Below are positions 52,493-60,999 of a stretch of DNA of 64,000 bases, piece after piece (positions within the stretch are counted from its first letter, which is position 1; each line of letters starts with the position of its first letter). The stretch lies in the NCBI RefSeq assembly GCF_041355105.1, contig NZ_JBFUPK010000002.1:620001-684000 (forward strand), given 5' to 3'. The stretch is from Terriglobus sp. RCC_193. Its GTDB lineage: Bacteria; Acidobacteriota; Terriglobia; Terriglobales; Acidobacteriaceae. The position numbers and the translations under genes were made by a program. The notes under the pieces were generated by a model. The model saw only the letters and a program-made list of their open reading frames with translations. It was not told the DNA's origin and ran no database searches.

Positions 52493-53914
52493 ATGGTGAG
52501 GACCTGTTTCAAGCAGTTTTTAGCAGTAGTTTTGAGTTTTCTGCTGGTCTTTCCGGCAACGGAACTGCACGCTCTTGCGCAGCAACAGGCACCTGCACCG
52601 GCGACTGATTCTGCTCCTCAACCGGCGCCGCTTTCCGAAGCGGAGCTGGAACAGGTGGTGGCTCCGATTGCGCTTTATCCGGATGCGCTGGTTGCGCAGG
52701 TGCTGGGAGCAGCAACCTTTCCTGACCAGGTGACTGCCGCGCACGACTGGCTGGATCAGAACAAGAAGCTGACCGGAACGTCGCTCTCTCAAGCGGTGGA
52801 CAAACAGTCATGGGACCCCAGTGTGAAGGCGTTGACGCAGTTTCCGTCTGTGCTGGACAACATGGTGAAGAACCTGAGCTGGACATCATCGCTGGGCGAG
52901 GCGTATCACACGCAGGCCGCACAGGTGATGACCGCGATTCAGTCGCTGCGTGCCAAGGCGAAAGCTGCGGGCAATCTGAAGACAGGTTCGCAGATCACGG
53001 TGGTGCAGCAATCGCCGGATGTGATCGTGATCCAGCCCACGAATCCGCAGGTGGTGTACGTTCCGCAGTACAACCCCACGGTGGTGTACGGTGCGCCGGT
53101 GCAAACGCCTGGCTATAGCACCGCGGCGGTGGTGGGAACAGCGCTGCTTGCCTTTGGTATTGGCATTGCGGTGGGTGCGGCCATCAACAACAACTGCTGC
53201 GGTTGGGGCTACAGCTACTGGAACTGCAACTGGCATGGTGGCGCGGTTGTTTACCGAAGCAATGTTTATTACGGAAACAGGGCGTGGCGCGGTGGCGTGT
53301 ATGGCTCCAGCGTGACCGCCTATGGACCTTATGGCGCGGCTTCTGCCGGACGCGCTTATAACCCGACCACAGGAACCTACGCGCGTGGAGCAGCCGTCTC
53401 CACTCCTTACGGGGCGCGAGCAGCGGGGCAGGCTTACAACCCTTACACGGGCACTGCTGCTCGCGGAGGTGCGGTTGCGGGGCCGAATGGTGCGGCCGCA
53501 GCGGGGCAGGCTTATAACGCTCGCACCGGCGCTTACGCTTCCACGCACCAGGCGGCGAATGCCTATGGAAATGCCGGTAGCTCGGTCGTCTCAAGGAACG
53601 GTCAGACGACCTATACCCAGCATGAAACTACTGCCCGCGGTTCCGTTGCGGCTGTTGAGAACTCACGCGGTGGTGCGGCTGTTGCGGGAACGGGAGCACG
53701 TGGGAATAGCGCGGCTGCTGTGCGGACCGCGAATGGCAACCGGGCCGTGGACGTTAATGGCCATGTCTACACCAATACGGGAGGCAACCGTGGCTTCGGT
53801 GCGCAACGGAGTGGTGGCGTCTTTGGTGGGAACGGCAGCGGCTGGGAATCAAGACAGGCAAGCGCGCGGGGCGCCGCAAGCCGTGGTGGTGGCGGCTTCA
53901 GAGGCCGCAGATAG
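52493..53914 (+). CDS. DUF3300 domain protein
   Basis: 473 residues from ATG 52493, with GGGGAG upstream. A signal peptide ends at LHALAQ. The DUF3300 domain covers about residues 48-230: PIALYPDALVAQVLGAATFP, DPSVKALTQFPSVLDNM and VVYVPQYNPTVVYG. A short hydrophobic segment (about 205-225) is followed by a long Gly/Ala/Tyr-rich repeat region (AGQAYNPYTGTAARG, AGQAYNARTGAY) and a Gly/Arg-rich end. The pair with DUF2950 downstream is common in soil bacteria. Function unknown. Confidence 0.88.
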   Translation: MVRTCFKQFLAVVLSFLLVFPATELHALAQQQAPAPATDSAPQPAPLSEAELEQVVAPIALYPDALVAQVLGAATFPDQVTAAHDWLDQNKKLTGTSLSQAVDKQSWDPSVKALTQFPSVLDNMVKNLSWTSSLGEAYHTQAAQVMTAIQSLRAKAKAAGNLKTGSQITVVQQSPDVIVIQPTNPQVVYVPQYNPTVVYGAPVQTPGYSTAAVVGTALLAFGIGIAVGAAINNNCCGWGYSYWNCNWHGGAVVYRSNVYYGNRAWRGGVYGSSVTAYGPYGAASAGRAYNPTTGTYARGAAVSTPYGARAAGQAYNPYTGTAARGGAVAGPNGAAAAGQAYNARTGAYASTHQAANAYGNAGSSVVSRNGQTTYTQHETTARGSVAAVENSRGGAAVAGTGARGNSAAAVRTANGNRAVDVNGHVYTNTGGNRGFGAQRSGGVFGGNGSGWESRQASARGAASRGGGGFRGRR

Positions 53915-53943
53915 CGTTACGAGAAAGCTTCTGGAGAAGGAAA

Positions 53944-54897
53944 ATGTCGATGCAAAATCGCAAACTCGCGCTTTCGACCCGTCTGCTGGCGCTCGCCCTG
54001 TTTCTTCCGCTGGCCGCCTGCAATCGTTCTGATGGCAATAAGGCGGTAGAGCCTTCTGCTAAAACGTTCACCTCTCCGGAGGATGCGGCAAGCGCTCTGG
54101 TCGCAGCAGTGAAATCGAAAGACGAAGGCACCATTCTTGGAATCTTCGGCCCGGATTCGAAGCCGGTCATCTACTCTGGCGACTCTGTTGAGGACAAGAA
54201 TGCCGCGATGAAGTTTATCGCTCGGTATGAGGAGATGCATCGTTGGCGCAGACTGGACGACGGCAGCGAGTCACTGGTGATTGGCGCGGATAACTATCCA
54301 TTCCCGATTCCTCTGCGGAAGAACGCTGACGGCAAGTGGTTCTTTGATACCGCGGCTGGAAAAGAAGAAGTTCTGTCGCGGCGCGTGGGACAGAATGAGT
54401 TTGACGTGATGGACATCGCCGCAGGCATTGCAGACGCACAGGCGGAATACTTTAGCCAACCGCATGATGGTCAACCCGCAAAACAATACGCAGCAAAATT
54501 TCTAAGTGATCCGGGCAAGCAGAACGGACTGTACTGGAAGACCAGCGAAGGTCAGCCGCCGAGTCCGCTTGGGCCCCTGGCTGCTTCCGCAACCGCTGAG
54601 GGATACGCGGCAAACCCGAGCGGACACACCACGTTTCATGGCTACCTGTTTAAGATGCTTAACAGTCAGACCGATAAAGCTCCGGGTGGTGCTAGGGCTT
54701 ATTTCGTGGATGGAAAGATGACGAATGGTTTCGCCTTCGTTGCCTATCCCGCAGAGTACGGAAACTCAGGCGTGATGACTTTCATCATGAACCAGGACGG
54801 CGTGCTGCTGGAAAAGGATCTGGGAACGAACACAGTTCAGACTGTCTCTGCAATGACCGCGTTTGATCCTGATCCGAGCTGGAAGATTGTTCAGTAA
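53944..54897 (+). CDS. DUF2950 lipoprotein
   Basis: 317 residues. A lipobox LAAC ends the signal peptide near residue 26, so the product is lipidated. FTSPEDAASALVAAVKSKDEGTILGIFG, DNYPFPIPLRKNADGKWFFDTAAGKEEVL and GYLFKMLNSQTDKAPGGARAYFVDGKMTNGFAFVAYPAEYG match DUF2950. It starts 29 bases after the DUF3300 gene with AGAAGGA upstream, indicating an operon. No function is known for the pair. Confidence 0.9.
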   Translation: MSMQNRKLALSTRLLALALFLPLAACNRSDGNKAVEPSAKTFTSPEDAASALVAAVKSKDEGTILGIFGPDSKPVIYSGDSVEDKNAAMKFIARYEEMHRWRRLDDGSESLVIGADNYPFPIPLRKNADGKWFFDTAAGKEEVLSRRVGQNEFDVMDIAAGIADAQAEYFSQPHDGQPAKQYAAKFLSDPGKQNGLYWKTSEGQPPSPLGPLAASATAEGYAANPSGHTTFHGYLFKMLNSQTDKAPGGARAYFVDGKMTNGFAFVAYPAEYGNSGVMTFIMNQDGVLLEKDLGTNTVQTVSAMTAFDPDPSWKIVQ

Positions 54898-54930
54898 TCG
54901 CTTGTGTTGCGAGCGTGGCGTGACTTACGT

Positions 54931-56079
54931 TTACGCCTCTGGTTCTGTGGCGATGGACAGGCCAGGGAGAACCAATGATGGCAGGATCGTTGTGACTGCG
55001 GCGTAGACCAGAAGACCTCCGTAGAGAGCATCGGGGATATGGAATGCTTCATGGAGGACGCCTGCGATGACGAGTGTGAAGATCAGCGTTGGCTCAAGCG
55101 CGATGGCAACGCGGAAGGCTGCCTTTGCTGTTCGATGCGAGAGATAACGCGTCTGCAGCCAGTTCTTACTGAGCCGGATGGGTATCACAACGATGGAGAG
55201 CAGCACTCCATAGAGAAGAGACTTGAGAACCAGCGCGCCTGAGGGTATGTCCATCCCCTCATGAAAGAAGTAGAAGGGGATGAAGAAAGAAGAGAACAGG
55301 CGCACGGCGTGCAGGTTTTCTGGAGAGGCGAGTTTTGCCATTCGTGTTTTGAGAAGGCTGGCGATTATTCCTGCGATGAACGCGCCGATCAGGTAATGGA
55401 TGCCAAGATTCTGCGTGATGACTGCGCACACGATGCCGACCATGAGCAGAAGAGAAAACTCAGACCCTGGCGCGTACGGGACGACGTATTTGCCGAAGAA
55501 CAGAAACAGAAACGGCGTAAGGACGATAAGCAGAAGAAGAACAAGTGCGGACGTACCAAGCACAACCATTGATCCCGACTGAGAGACGAGAAAGAGCAAC
55601 AAGAGCGCCATGATTTCGCCGGCGATGGCGTCGATGCTTACCTCTGCCTGTTCGCTGGTGTCGAGGCCGGAGTTGGGTAGCGTGTCGAGGATGAAGCCGG
55701 TGGACGGTGTCAACAGACCAAGCGCCAGCAGAGTTGCCGCCTGCCATGACATATGAAAATAACGAATGCCGACCCATGCGAATGCACAGAGAAAAACAGT
55801 ACGGCTGGCCAGGTACCCACTGAGTCGCGGCAGCTGCTGACGGATCTCGACGAGATCAACCTCAAGACCGGCGAGAAGAAAGAGCGCCGCGATTCCGAAG
55901 GTGGCAACCACGGTTCCAACGCGATCGCCGACCAGCGGCTTGAAAAAGATGGCGACGAGGATGCCGAGGGCGAAGCAGGTAAGAGGCGCCGGTATGCGGA
56001 ATCGCTGGAGTGCGCGGGGCACAACCAGCAGGCCGAAGATCAGGATCAGGTACGTCAGGGTCGTGGCAGGTATGTGCAT
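54931..56079 (-). CDS. CPA2-type cation/proton antiporter
   Basis: 382 residues, about 11-12 membrane helices. ALFLLAGLEVDLVEIRQQLPR, LLTPSTGFILDTLPNSGL, DAIAGEIMALLLLFL and FFIPFYFFHEGMDIP are features of the KefB/NapA-like CPA2 fold. The cytoplasmic NAD-binding (RCK) domain of Kef proteins is absent, so it is a membrane domain only. It should exchange Na+ or K+ for protons across the inner membrane. Confidence 0.88.
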   Translation of the reverse strand: MHIPATTLTYLILIFGLLVVPRALQRFRIPAPLTCFALGILVAIFFKPLVGDRVGTVVATFGIAALFLLAGLEVDLVEIRQQLPRLSGYLASRTVFLCAFAWVGIRYFHMSWQAATLLALGLLTPSTGFILDTLPNSGLDTSEQAEVSIDAIAGEIMALLLLFLVSQSGSMVVLGTSALVLLLLIVLTPFLFLFFGKYVVPYAPGSEFSLLLMVGIVCAVITQNLGIHYLIGAFIAGIIASLLKTRMAKLASPENLHAVRLFSSFFIPFYFFHEGMDIPSGALVLKSLLYGVLLSIVVIPIRLSKNWLQTRYLSHRTAKAAFRVAIALEPTLIFTLVIAGVLHEAFHIPDALYGGLLVYAAVTTILPSLVLPGLSIATEPEA

Positions 56080-56100
56080 TTTTTCCTATGTAACTATGGC

Positions 56101-56949
56101 TTACTCCGTGAGGGCTACTGCTTCTTCATACAGCATGTTGCCTACTACTTTGTGTGTGGCGGTTGACGGATGGCCTTCGTGGTAGAAGAAGTAGGTTTCC
56201 GGTGTGGCGCAGGGCGTGGTGTCTTCATTGCGTAGAGCGCGTCCGGCGCACTTATCCGTGGTGTTAGTGAAGCCGTACTGTGATGGGTGCATGATGGCTT
56301 GATCAAAGAATGGACCCCAGTTGCTGAGCGCGATCTGGATGTCCGGATACTTTGATTTCATCTGTTGCGGAAGCGTGGTGAGTTCGGCGTTGGCGCGTTC
56401 GCCTGCGGTGGCGAACTGCGGAATCTTCACCGGCAATAAGGCGACCATGAAGCGGCGCGCGCCGAGGGCGTAAAGCGTGTCAATGAGTGCTGCTTCATGG
56501 TCGCGTGTTTGGCCTGCAGGGAGTGTGCGATCGTTTAGGCCGCCAAGCAGAAAGAACATAGTCTGCTTGGCATCGAAGTGTATGTCGCCTGCTTTTACGA
56601 GTGTGGCGAAGTCATCCACCTGGTTCCACATGCCGCGGCCCAGCAACTCGCGATGTGGTCCATAGCTGCCTTTGCCTTCGCCGGATCGTGCACCGCTGAC
56701 GGCGAAGTTGAGACCTTCGCGGATGGGGTGTTCGCTGTTTGTCTTCGGGTCGCCGAAGTAAGTGAAGGGGATGCCGAGGCGTTGTGCGAGATAGACGATG
56801 GCTGTTGGTCCATTGCCGTCAATGTAGCCGGCACCAGAGTCGGAGTAACTGTCGCCGAAGACATACATTTGCGTGTAAGGCTTGCTCTGCGCGTGGCAGA
56901 ACAAGGGGATAAAGAGCAGGAGAGCAAGCAGCCGCGTAGCCATCTTCAT
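56101..56949 (-). CDS. SGNH/GDSL family hydrolase, secreted
   Basis: 282 residues. A signal peptide ends at CHAQ. FGDSYSDSG (Ser34) is the GDSL block I, LGGLNDRT the block III Gly-x-x-Asn-type motif, and FFYHEGHPSTATH supplies the catalytic Asp-like/His end. It resembles the lipase-esterase group of phospholipase/lecithinase type. It hydrolyses esters outside the cytoplasm; the substrate is unknown. It lies 21 bases after the antiporter start on the same strand. Confidence 0.85.
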   Translation of the reverse strand: MKMATRLLALLLFIPLFCHAQSKPYTQMYVFGDSYSDSGAGYIDGNGPTAIVYLAQRLGIPFTYFGDPKTNSEHPIREGLNFAVSGARSGEGKGSYGPHRELLGRGMWNQVDDFATLVKAGDIHFDAKQTMFFLLGGLNDRTLPAGQTRDHEAALIDTLYALGARRFMVALLPVKIPQFATAGERANAELTTLPQQMKSKYPDIQIALSNWGPFFDQAIMHPSQYGFTNTTDKCAGRALRNEDTTPCATPETYFFYHEGHPSTATHKVVGNMLYEEAVALTE

Positions 56950-56998
56950 ATGCGAACGAAGTATAACTGTCGCTCAACCCTCTGTATGTACCACCTGG

Positions 56999-57943
56999 CT
57001 ATAACGCCGTATTTGATTCACCCTTGGTTGCGCGATGCGTTCCTCCTCGCAGACCCGCAAGGATCTGTTGCAGGAAATCATTGGCCGCGCCGGGATTGTT
57101 GGGCAGGAAGAGCGTGTTGGTTCCGCTGCGAATGCCAATGTCCTTTAACGTGTCAAAGTATTGCGTGAGCAGAACAAGCGCCATGACATCTTCCGCGGTG
57201 GCGCCGGGAACAGCTTCGCGAAAGTGTTCGATGGAGGCGCGCAGACCGTCGATGATGGCCTGGCGTTCCGCAGCGATGCCTCGACCCTGCAGGGCTTTGC
57301 TTTCCGCTTCTGCTTCGGCCTGCTTCACCTTCAGAATCTTGTCGGCTTCGCCACGCGCCTGCGCCGCCACCTGGCTGCGCTGTGCGGCGTTGATGTCGTT
57401 CATGGCGTCCTTCACCTTGCTGTCCGGAATGATGTCCGTGACGAGCGCGTTGAGGATGTTGAAACCGAAGTCGTGCATGGTGTGATCGAGCTCGGTCTTT
57501 ACGGCGATGGAGATGCCGCTCATCTGCTCGAAGGTGTCGTCGAGCGTGAGCTTGGGCACGTGGCCGAGGATGGAGTTAAAGACGAAGCTTTCAATCTGCT
57601 TCTGCGGACGCGAGAGGCGATAGAAGGCATCGAAGATTTTGTCGTCGACGACCTGGTACTGCACGCTGACGGGAATCTGCACGAAGACGTTGTCGCGCGT
57701 CTTGGTCTCAACCGAAAACTGTGCCTGCTGCACCTGAAGGTCGACGAAGAAGACGCGCTCTCCGTATGGAATGAGCACGTGCAGGCCGGGGCGCACGATG
57801 CGATGGAATTTGCCAAAACGTTCAACCACACCCGCCTGCGAAGTGCGGACGGTGTACAGGGTTTTGAGCAATGTGACGAGGGCAATAAGAGCAAGAATGG
57901 CGATAAGGATGATTCCTGCGATCGGAAAACCTGAGCCTTCCAT
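56999..57943 (-). CDS. SPFH/Band 7 (stomatin-like) protein
   Basis: 314 residues. An N-terminal membrane helix (about 7-29) is followed by the Band 7 domain: AGVVERFGKFHRIVRPGLHVLIPYGERV, VETKTRDNVFVQIPVSVQYQV and LVTDIIPDSKVKDAMNDINAAQR. A coiled coil (AQARGEADKILKVKQAEAEAE) follows. These oligomeric membrane scaffolds organise lipid domains or control a membrane protease. No NfeD-type partner is adjacent. Confidence 0.92.
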   Translation of the reverse strand: MEGSGFPIAGIILIAILALIALVTLLKTLYTVRTSQAGVVERFGKFHRIVRPGLHVLIPYGERVFFVDLQVQQAQFSVETKTRDNVFVQIPVSVQYQVVDDKIFDAFYRLSRPQKQIESFVFNSILGHVPKLTLDDTFEQMSGISIAVKTELDHTMHDFGFNILNALVTDIIPDSKVKDAMNDINAAQRSQVAAQARGEADKILKVKQAEAEAESKALQGRGIAAERQAIIDGLRASIEHFREAVPGATAEDVMALVLLTQYFDTLKDIGIRSGTNTLFLPNNPGAANDFLQQILAGLRGGTHRATKGESNTAL

Positions 57944-58059
57944 GAATGACCCCTCCGGGTCGAATACACAACGACTTTCTGACCGATGTTATGGCCATAA
58001 CTAAGCATAGTCCTTTGTTGCAGAGAACGCGGTAGCTCACGCGAAGCGTTGCAGTAGCG

Positions 58060-58165
58060 CGAGAAGAATGCAGGCTTCGGCTTCGCTCAGGATGACGGCC
58101 TTTGACCGTATGAGCTTGGCTTAGGGTGACGGCCTTTGGCCGTATGAGCTTTTGTTGCGATACAA
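58060..58165. repeat. R2 repeat with tandem end
   Basis: GAATGCAGGCTTCGGCTTCG and CTCAGGATGACGGCC precede two tandem copies of GACGGCCTTTGnCCGTATGA, about 40 bases apart, each followed by GCTT. It lies between divergent genes. Confidence 0.7.
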
Positions 58166-58210
58166 GAACTACGTTGCTTCTTTTGACTGAGGCATAGAAT
58201 CAAATCCGTC

Positions 58211-58909
58211 ATGCCGACACAGTTCTCTCCTGCCGCGATTCGTTTCTTGAAAAGTCTGAAACGCAACAATGATCGCAACTGGTTCAATGATCGCAAGAGC
58301 GTGTTTGAAGAGGAAGTGAAAGCGCCGTGGCTTGCATTGATTGACGAGGTGAATCATGCGATGGCGGACTTTGCACCGGAGTGTGTGAAGCCTGCGCCGA
58401 AAGCGATGTTTCGCATCTATCGCGATACGCGTTTCAGCAGCGACAAGAAGCCTTATAAGACGCATGTGGGTGCGTGGTGGTCGCCTGCTGCGCTGGCCAA
58501 GACCAGCGGTGCGGGTTTCTATGCGCATGTGGGTGCGGACGATGTCACGGTAGCCGTGGGTGCGTTTATGCCGCAGCCGGAGCAGATGCTGGCCATGCGC
58601 AGGCATCTGCAGCAGAACCATGAAGCCATGCGCGCGCTGATGAATGATAAGAAGCTGCGCAAGCTGTTGCCGGACCAGGAGACGATGCCGCTGATACGTG
58701 TGCCGAAGGGCTTTGTCGCAGATGATCCTGCCGCGGAGTTTCTGCGGGACCGCAAATGGGGACTGTCTGCGACGCTGCCACTCGAAGTAGCCACTTCACC
58801 CAAGCTGCTGGATGAGATTGTGAAGCGATTCCGTGCTGCGGCTCCGCTGGTGGCTTTGTTAAATGCGCCCTTGCTGCAGGCGAAGACGCCGCGGCGAACG
58901 TTCTTCTAA
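58211..58909 (+). CDS. DUF2461 family protein
   Basis: 232 residues. FLKSLKRNNDRNWFNDRKSVFEEEV, FRIYRDTRFSSDKKPYKTHVG and RVPKGFVADDPAAEFLRDRKWG are the DUF2461 (TIGR02453) signatures. The protein is soluble and widespread in bacteria and fungi, function unknown. It is transcribed away from the SPFH gene, with repeat DNA between them. Confidence 0.92.
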   Translation: MPTQFSPAAIRFLKSLKRNNDRNWFNDRKSVFEEEVKAPWLALIDEVNHAMADFAPECVKPAPKAMFRIYRDTRFSSDKKPYKTHVGAWWSPAALAKTSGAGFYAHVGADDVTVAVGAFMPQPEQMLAMRRHLQQNHEAMRALMNDKKLRKLLPDQETMPLIRVPKGFVADDPAAEFLRDRKWGLSATLPLEVATSPKLLDEIVKRFRAAAPLVALLNAPLLQAKTPRRTFF

Positions 58910-58927
58910 GCCAGGATCACAAACTAC

Positions 58928-59701
58928 TTAATTCGGTATGGGGACTTCGTCGACATGGTCGATGATGATCGTCTTTACGGGGACTTTGGCTGGTTTCAGG
59001 TCAAGTCCCAGTTGTTCTTTTATCGCGGTAAAGAAGGATGGCAGATCCGTAGACGTGGTTTCATCGGGCGCGTAACGCAGGTCCATATTGAAGAGACCTG
59101 TGAGGCCGGTGTGGTTCACAACGGGCAGGTGAGCCGCAAGAGACAGCAGGCCTGCAATTCCGTCGGCATCCACTCCGCGGCCCTGAATGTGACCGGGAGC
59201 AAAGAAGTTCTGTGCAAGCTCTCCGGCTTTCATGCCCCACTTCACGGAATCGGGGCTGATCGGAGTGAGCTTGGCACCGCTCTTAGCCGTGGTGATTTCA
59301 TAGCCGGAAACCGACTTGCTTCCGAAGTGATAGGTGAGGTGGAAGCGTTCGATGAGCAGTTGTTGCATCAAGGGACGGAGGGATTCATACGTCCACGTGA
59401 CGCCGTCGGGCATGCTTGCGCGAATGTTGTATTGCGTATCGAGCGCATGCTGTGGCCCTTCGATGGAGTCGGGGTATTCCGGCTTGAATGCTATCTCCAG
59501 CAGATTTCGTAACGTGAGGCAGGTGGCGTCGAAGTGGCTGCTGCCTGGCGACGGCAAACCTGCACATCCTGGTGTTACATGGGAAGGATGAATTGCTGCT
59601 GTCTCAAACGCGATCGCGTTTTTAGGAGGCTGCTGCGCGGGCGCAGCATTCACAAGCGCGAGGAGCGCAACAATGTAGCAAAGCTGAGAACGGATTCGCA
59701 T
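58928..59701 (-). CDS. TIGR03435 family protein, distant sixth copy
   Basis: 257 residues from ATG 59701. Signal peptide MRIRSQLCYIVALLALVNA. The family skeleton is present: FETAAIHPSHVTPG, ERFHLTYHFGSKSVSGYEITTAKSGAKLTP, NHTGLTGLFNMDLRYAPDE and KVPVKTIIIDHVDEVPIPN. It carries two cysteines (PGCAGL and ATCL) that could form a disulfide and are absent from the five array genes. It lies about 20 kb from the array. Confidence 0.85.
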   Translation of the reverse strand: MRIRSQLCYIVALLALVNAAPAQQPPKNAIAFETAAIHPSHVTPGCAGLPSPGSSHFDATCLTLRNLLEIAFKPEYPDSIEGPQHALDTQYNIRASMPDGVTWTYESLRPLMQQLLIERFHLTYHFGSKSVSGYEITTAKSGAKLTPISPDSVKWGMKAGELAQNFFAPGHIQGRGVDADGIAGLLSLAAHLPVVNHTGLTGLFNMDLRYAPDETTSTDLPSFFTAIKEQLGLDLKPAKVPVKTIIIDHVDEVPIPN

Positions 59702-59786
59702 GGGATGGTAGGGCAAAGCCTAATCCTGATTGAGACGAGGCGCAAGGAATGCGAGAGAGTGCGGGTTGCGCATCCAGTAAAAAGAC

Positions 59787-59815
59787 CGGGCAGGGAGCAT
59801 CCAACTCCCTGCCCG
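59787..59815 (-). terminator. terminator after the Spy-like gene
   Basis: CGGGCAGGGA and TCCCTGCCCG form a 10-bp stem with a 9-base loop. On the minus strand it is followed by GTCTTTTTAC, a good T-run. Confidence 0.88.
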
Positions 59816-59848
59816 TTAGCGGAGAGGGCCGCTTTCGGAGAAAACTTT

Positions 59849-60235
59849 TTAATTCTGTGGAGGCGGGCCACCGGCGGGGCGTCCCTGCGGCATGGAGGCC
59901 AGATACTCATCGAACTTGGGCTTCTGGTCGTCGGTGAGCATGTCCTTAATCTTGGTGTTTTCGTCTTTGCGCATGTCCATCATCTTGGTGCGCATGTCAG
60001 GGTCCTGCGCTTCGCGGAGGGCCTGCATCTTCTTCTGGTCTTCGGTGTAGAGCGCCAGGATCTTGGTCTTCTGATCCGGGGTAAGGGTGACGGCCTTGTC
60101 GATGGCCTCAACACGCTGCTCTGGTGCCATCATGCCTCGGCCCTGTGCGAGCATCGGCATGGAACAGAGTGCTGCGCTACAGACAGCCACGACGCTGATG
60201 CGGGTGGCGAAGGTACGGATCGTTGTCATGTTCAT
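59849..60235 (-). CDS. Spy/CpxP-like periplasmic protein
   Basis: 128 residues from ATG 60235. A signal peptide ends at PMLAQ. LTPDQKTKILALYTEDQKKMQALREAQDPD and MLTDDQKPKFDEYL contain the two LTxxQ-type motifs of the Spy/CpxP/RcnB group, within a helical protein. These act as periplasmic chaperones or stress sensors. A C-terminal Gly/Pro tail (PQGRPAGGPPPQN) ends the protein. Confidence 0.78.
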   Translation of the reverse strand: MNMTTIRTFATRISVVAVCSAALCSMPMLAQGRGMMAPEQRVEAIDKAVTLTPDQKTKILALYTEDQKKMQALREAQDPDMRTKMMDMRKDENTKIKDMLTDDQKPKFDEYLASMPQGRPAGGPPPQN

Positions 60236-60587
60236 GGCGGTTCTTTCTTCAGTCAGCAATCGCCGGTCCCGAAGCTTCCGGTGGCCGGAGTCTGAGCCTA
60301 AAGACGGGTGAGGGCGCAGGATTGGTTTCAGAAAAGGCAGCGATTTTTGCGGTCGGAAATGCAGTTTTGGAAGGTGAAATGTACCCGGATGGGCACCTTT
60401 CCACAGAAAACCAGAGAAAAACCCAAGAAAACCCGAAAAAACCGAGGTTTACCGATTGACAAGCGGTGTGCGAAAGTCCATCTTGATATGCGGAACGGTT
60501 GTGGGACCCGCATGAACACTGGCGATTTCTGCAGGCGGAACCACGACCCAGGATCCGAGATTTCTCTCAAACGAAGGAGTAATACCA
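60236..60587 (+). promoter_or_regulatory. HU promoter region with phased A-tracts
   Basis: 352 bases without a gene. Four A-tracts start at 60407, 60417, 60428 and 60436 (spacing 10, 11, 8), which should bend the DNA. They end 15 bases before TTGACA (60456-60461), a perfect -35 box; the -10 box is poor (CATCTT or TGATAT). An inverted repeat GGAAGGTG/CACCTTTCC spans 60369-60402. Confidence 0.5.
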
Positions 60588-60896
60588 ATGGCAAAGGGAC
60601 TGACGAAGACCGCACTGATCCGCACCATCGCAGAACAGCTCGAACTGCCCAACAAGCAGATTGCCCTGTTCTTTGACACGCTGGCAGCAACGGCTGTGAA
60701 GGAAACGAAGAAGAATGGCGAGTTCACCATTCCCGGACTGGGCAAGTTGGTAAAGGCTGAGCGCAAGGCTCGCACCGGCCGTAACCCGCAGACCGGCGAA
60801 GCCATCAAGATCAAGGCGAAGACCGTTGTGAAGTTCCGCGTGGCCAAGGCTGCGAAGGACGCAATCGCTCCGGTTAAGGCTGCTGCCAAGAAGTAG
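60588..60896 (+). CDS. hup: HU family DNA-binding protein
   Basis: 102 residues. MAKGLTKTALIRTIAEQLELPNKQI forms the helical dimerisation part, GEFTIPGLGKLVKAERKARTGRNPQTGEAIKIKAKTVVKF the beta-arm with the RNPQTG tip, and a Lys/Ala-rich tail (AAKDAIAPVKAAAKK) follows. HU dimers bend and compact DNA. The N-terminal TKT motif and the tail resemble acidobacterial and proteobacterial HU. A terminator follows. Confidence 0.95.
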   Translation: MAKGLTKTALIRTIAEQLELPNKQIALFFDTLAATAVKETKKNGEFTIPGLGKLVKAERKARTGRNPQTGEAIKIKAKTVVKFRVAKAAKDAIAPVKAAAKK

Positions 60897-60930
60897 TTTC
60901 ACCGCGAAGCAGACGTTTCGCAAACCACAC

Positions 60931-60963
60931 AAAGCCGCGACGGCTATACGCTGTCGCGGCTTT
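60931..60963 (+). terminator. terminator after HU
   Basis: AAAGCCGCGAC and GTCGCGGCTTT form an 11-bp stem, followed by TGTTTTGCC. Confidence 0.85.
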
Positions 60964-60999
60964 TGTTTTGCCTGATGGCTGACGTATAAGGGAGGCGTT

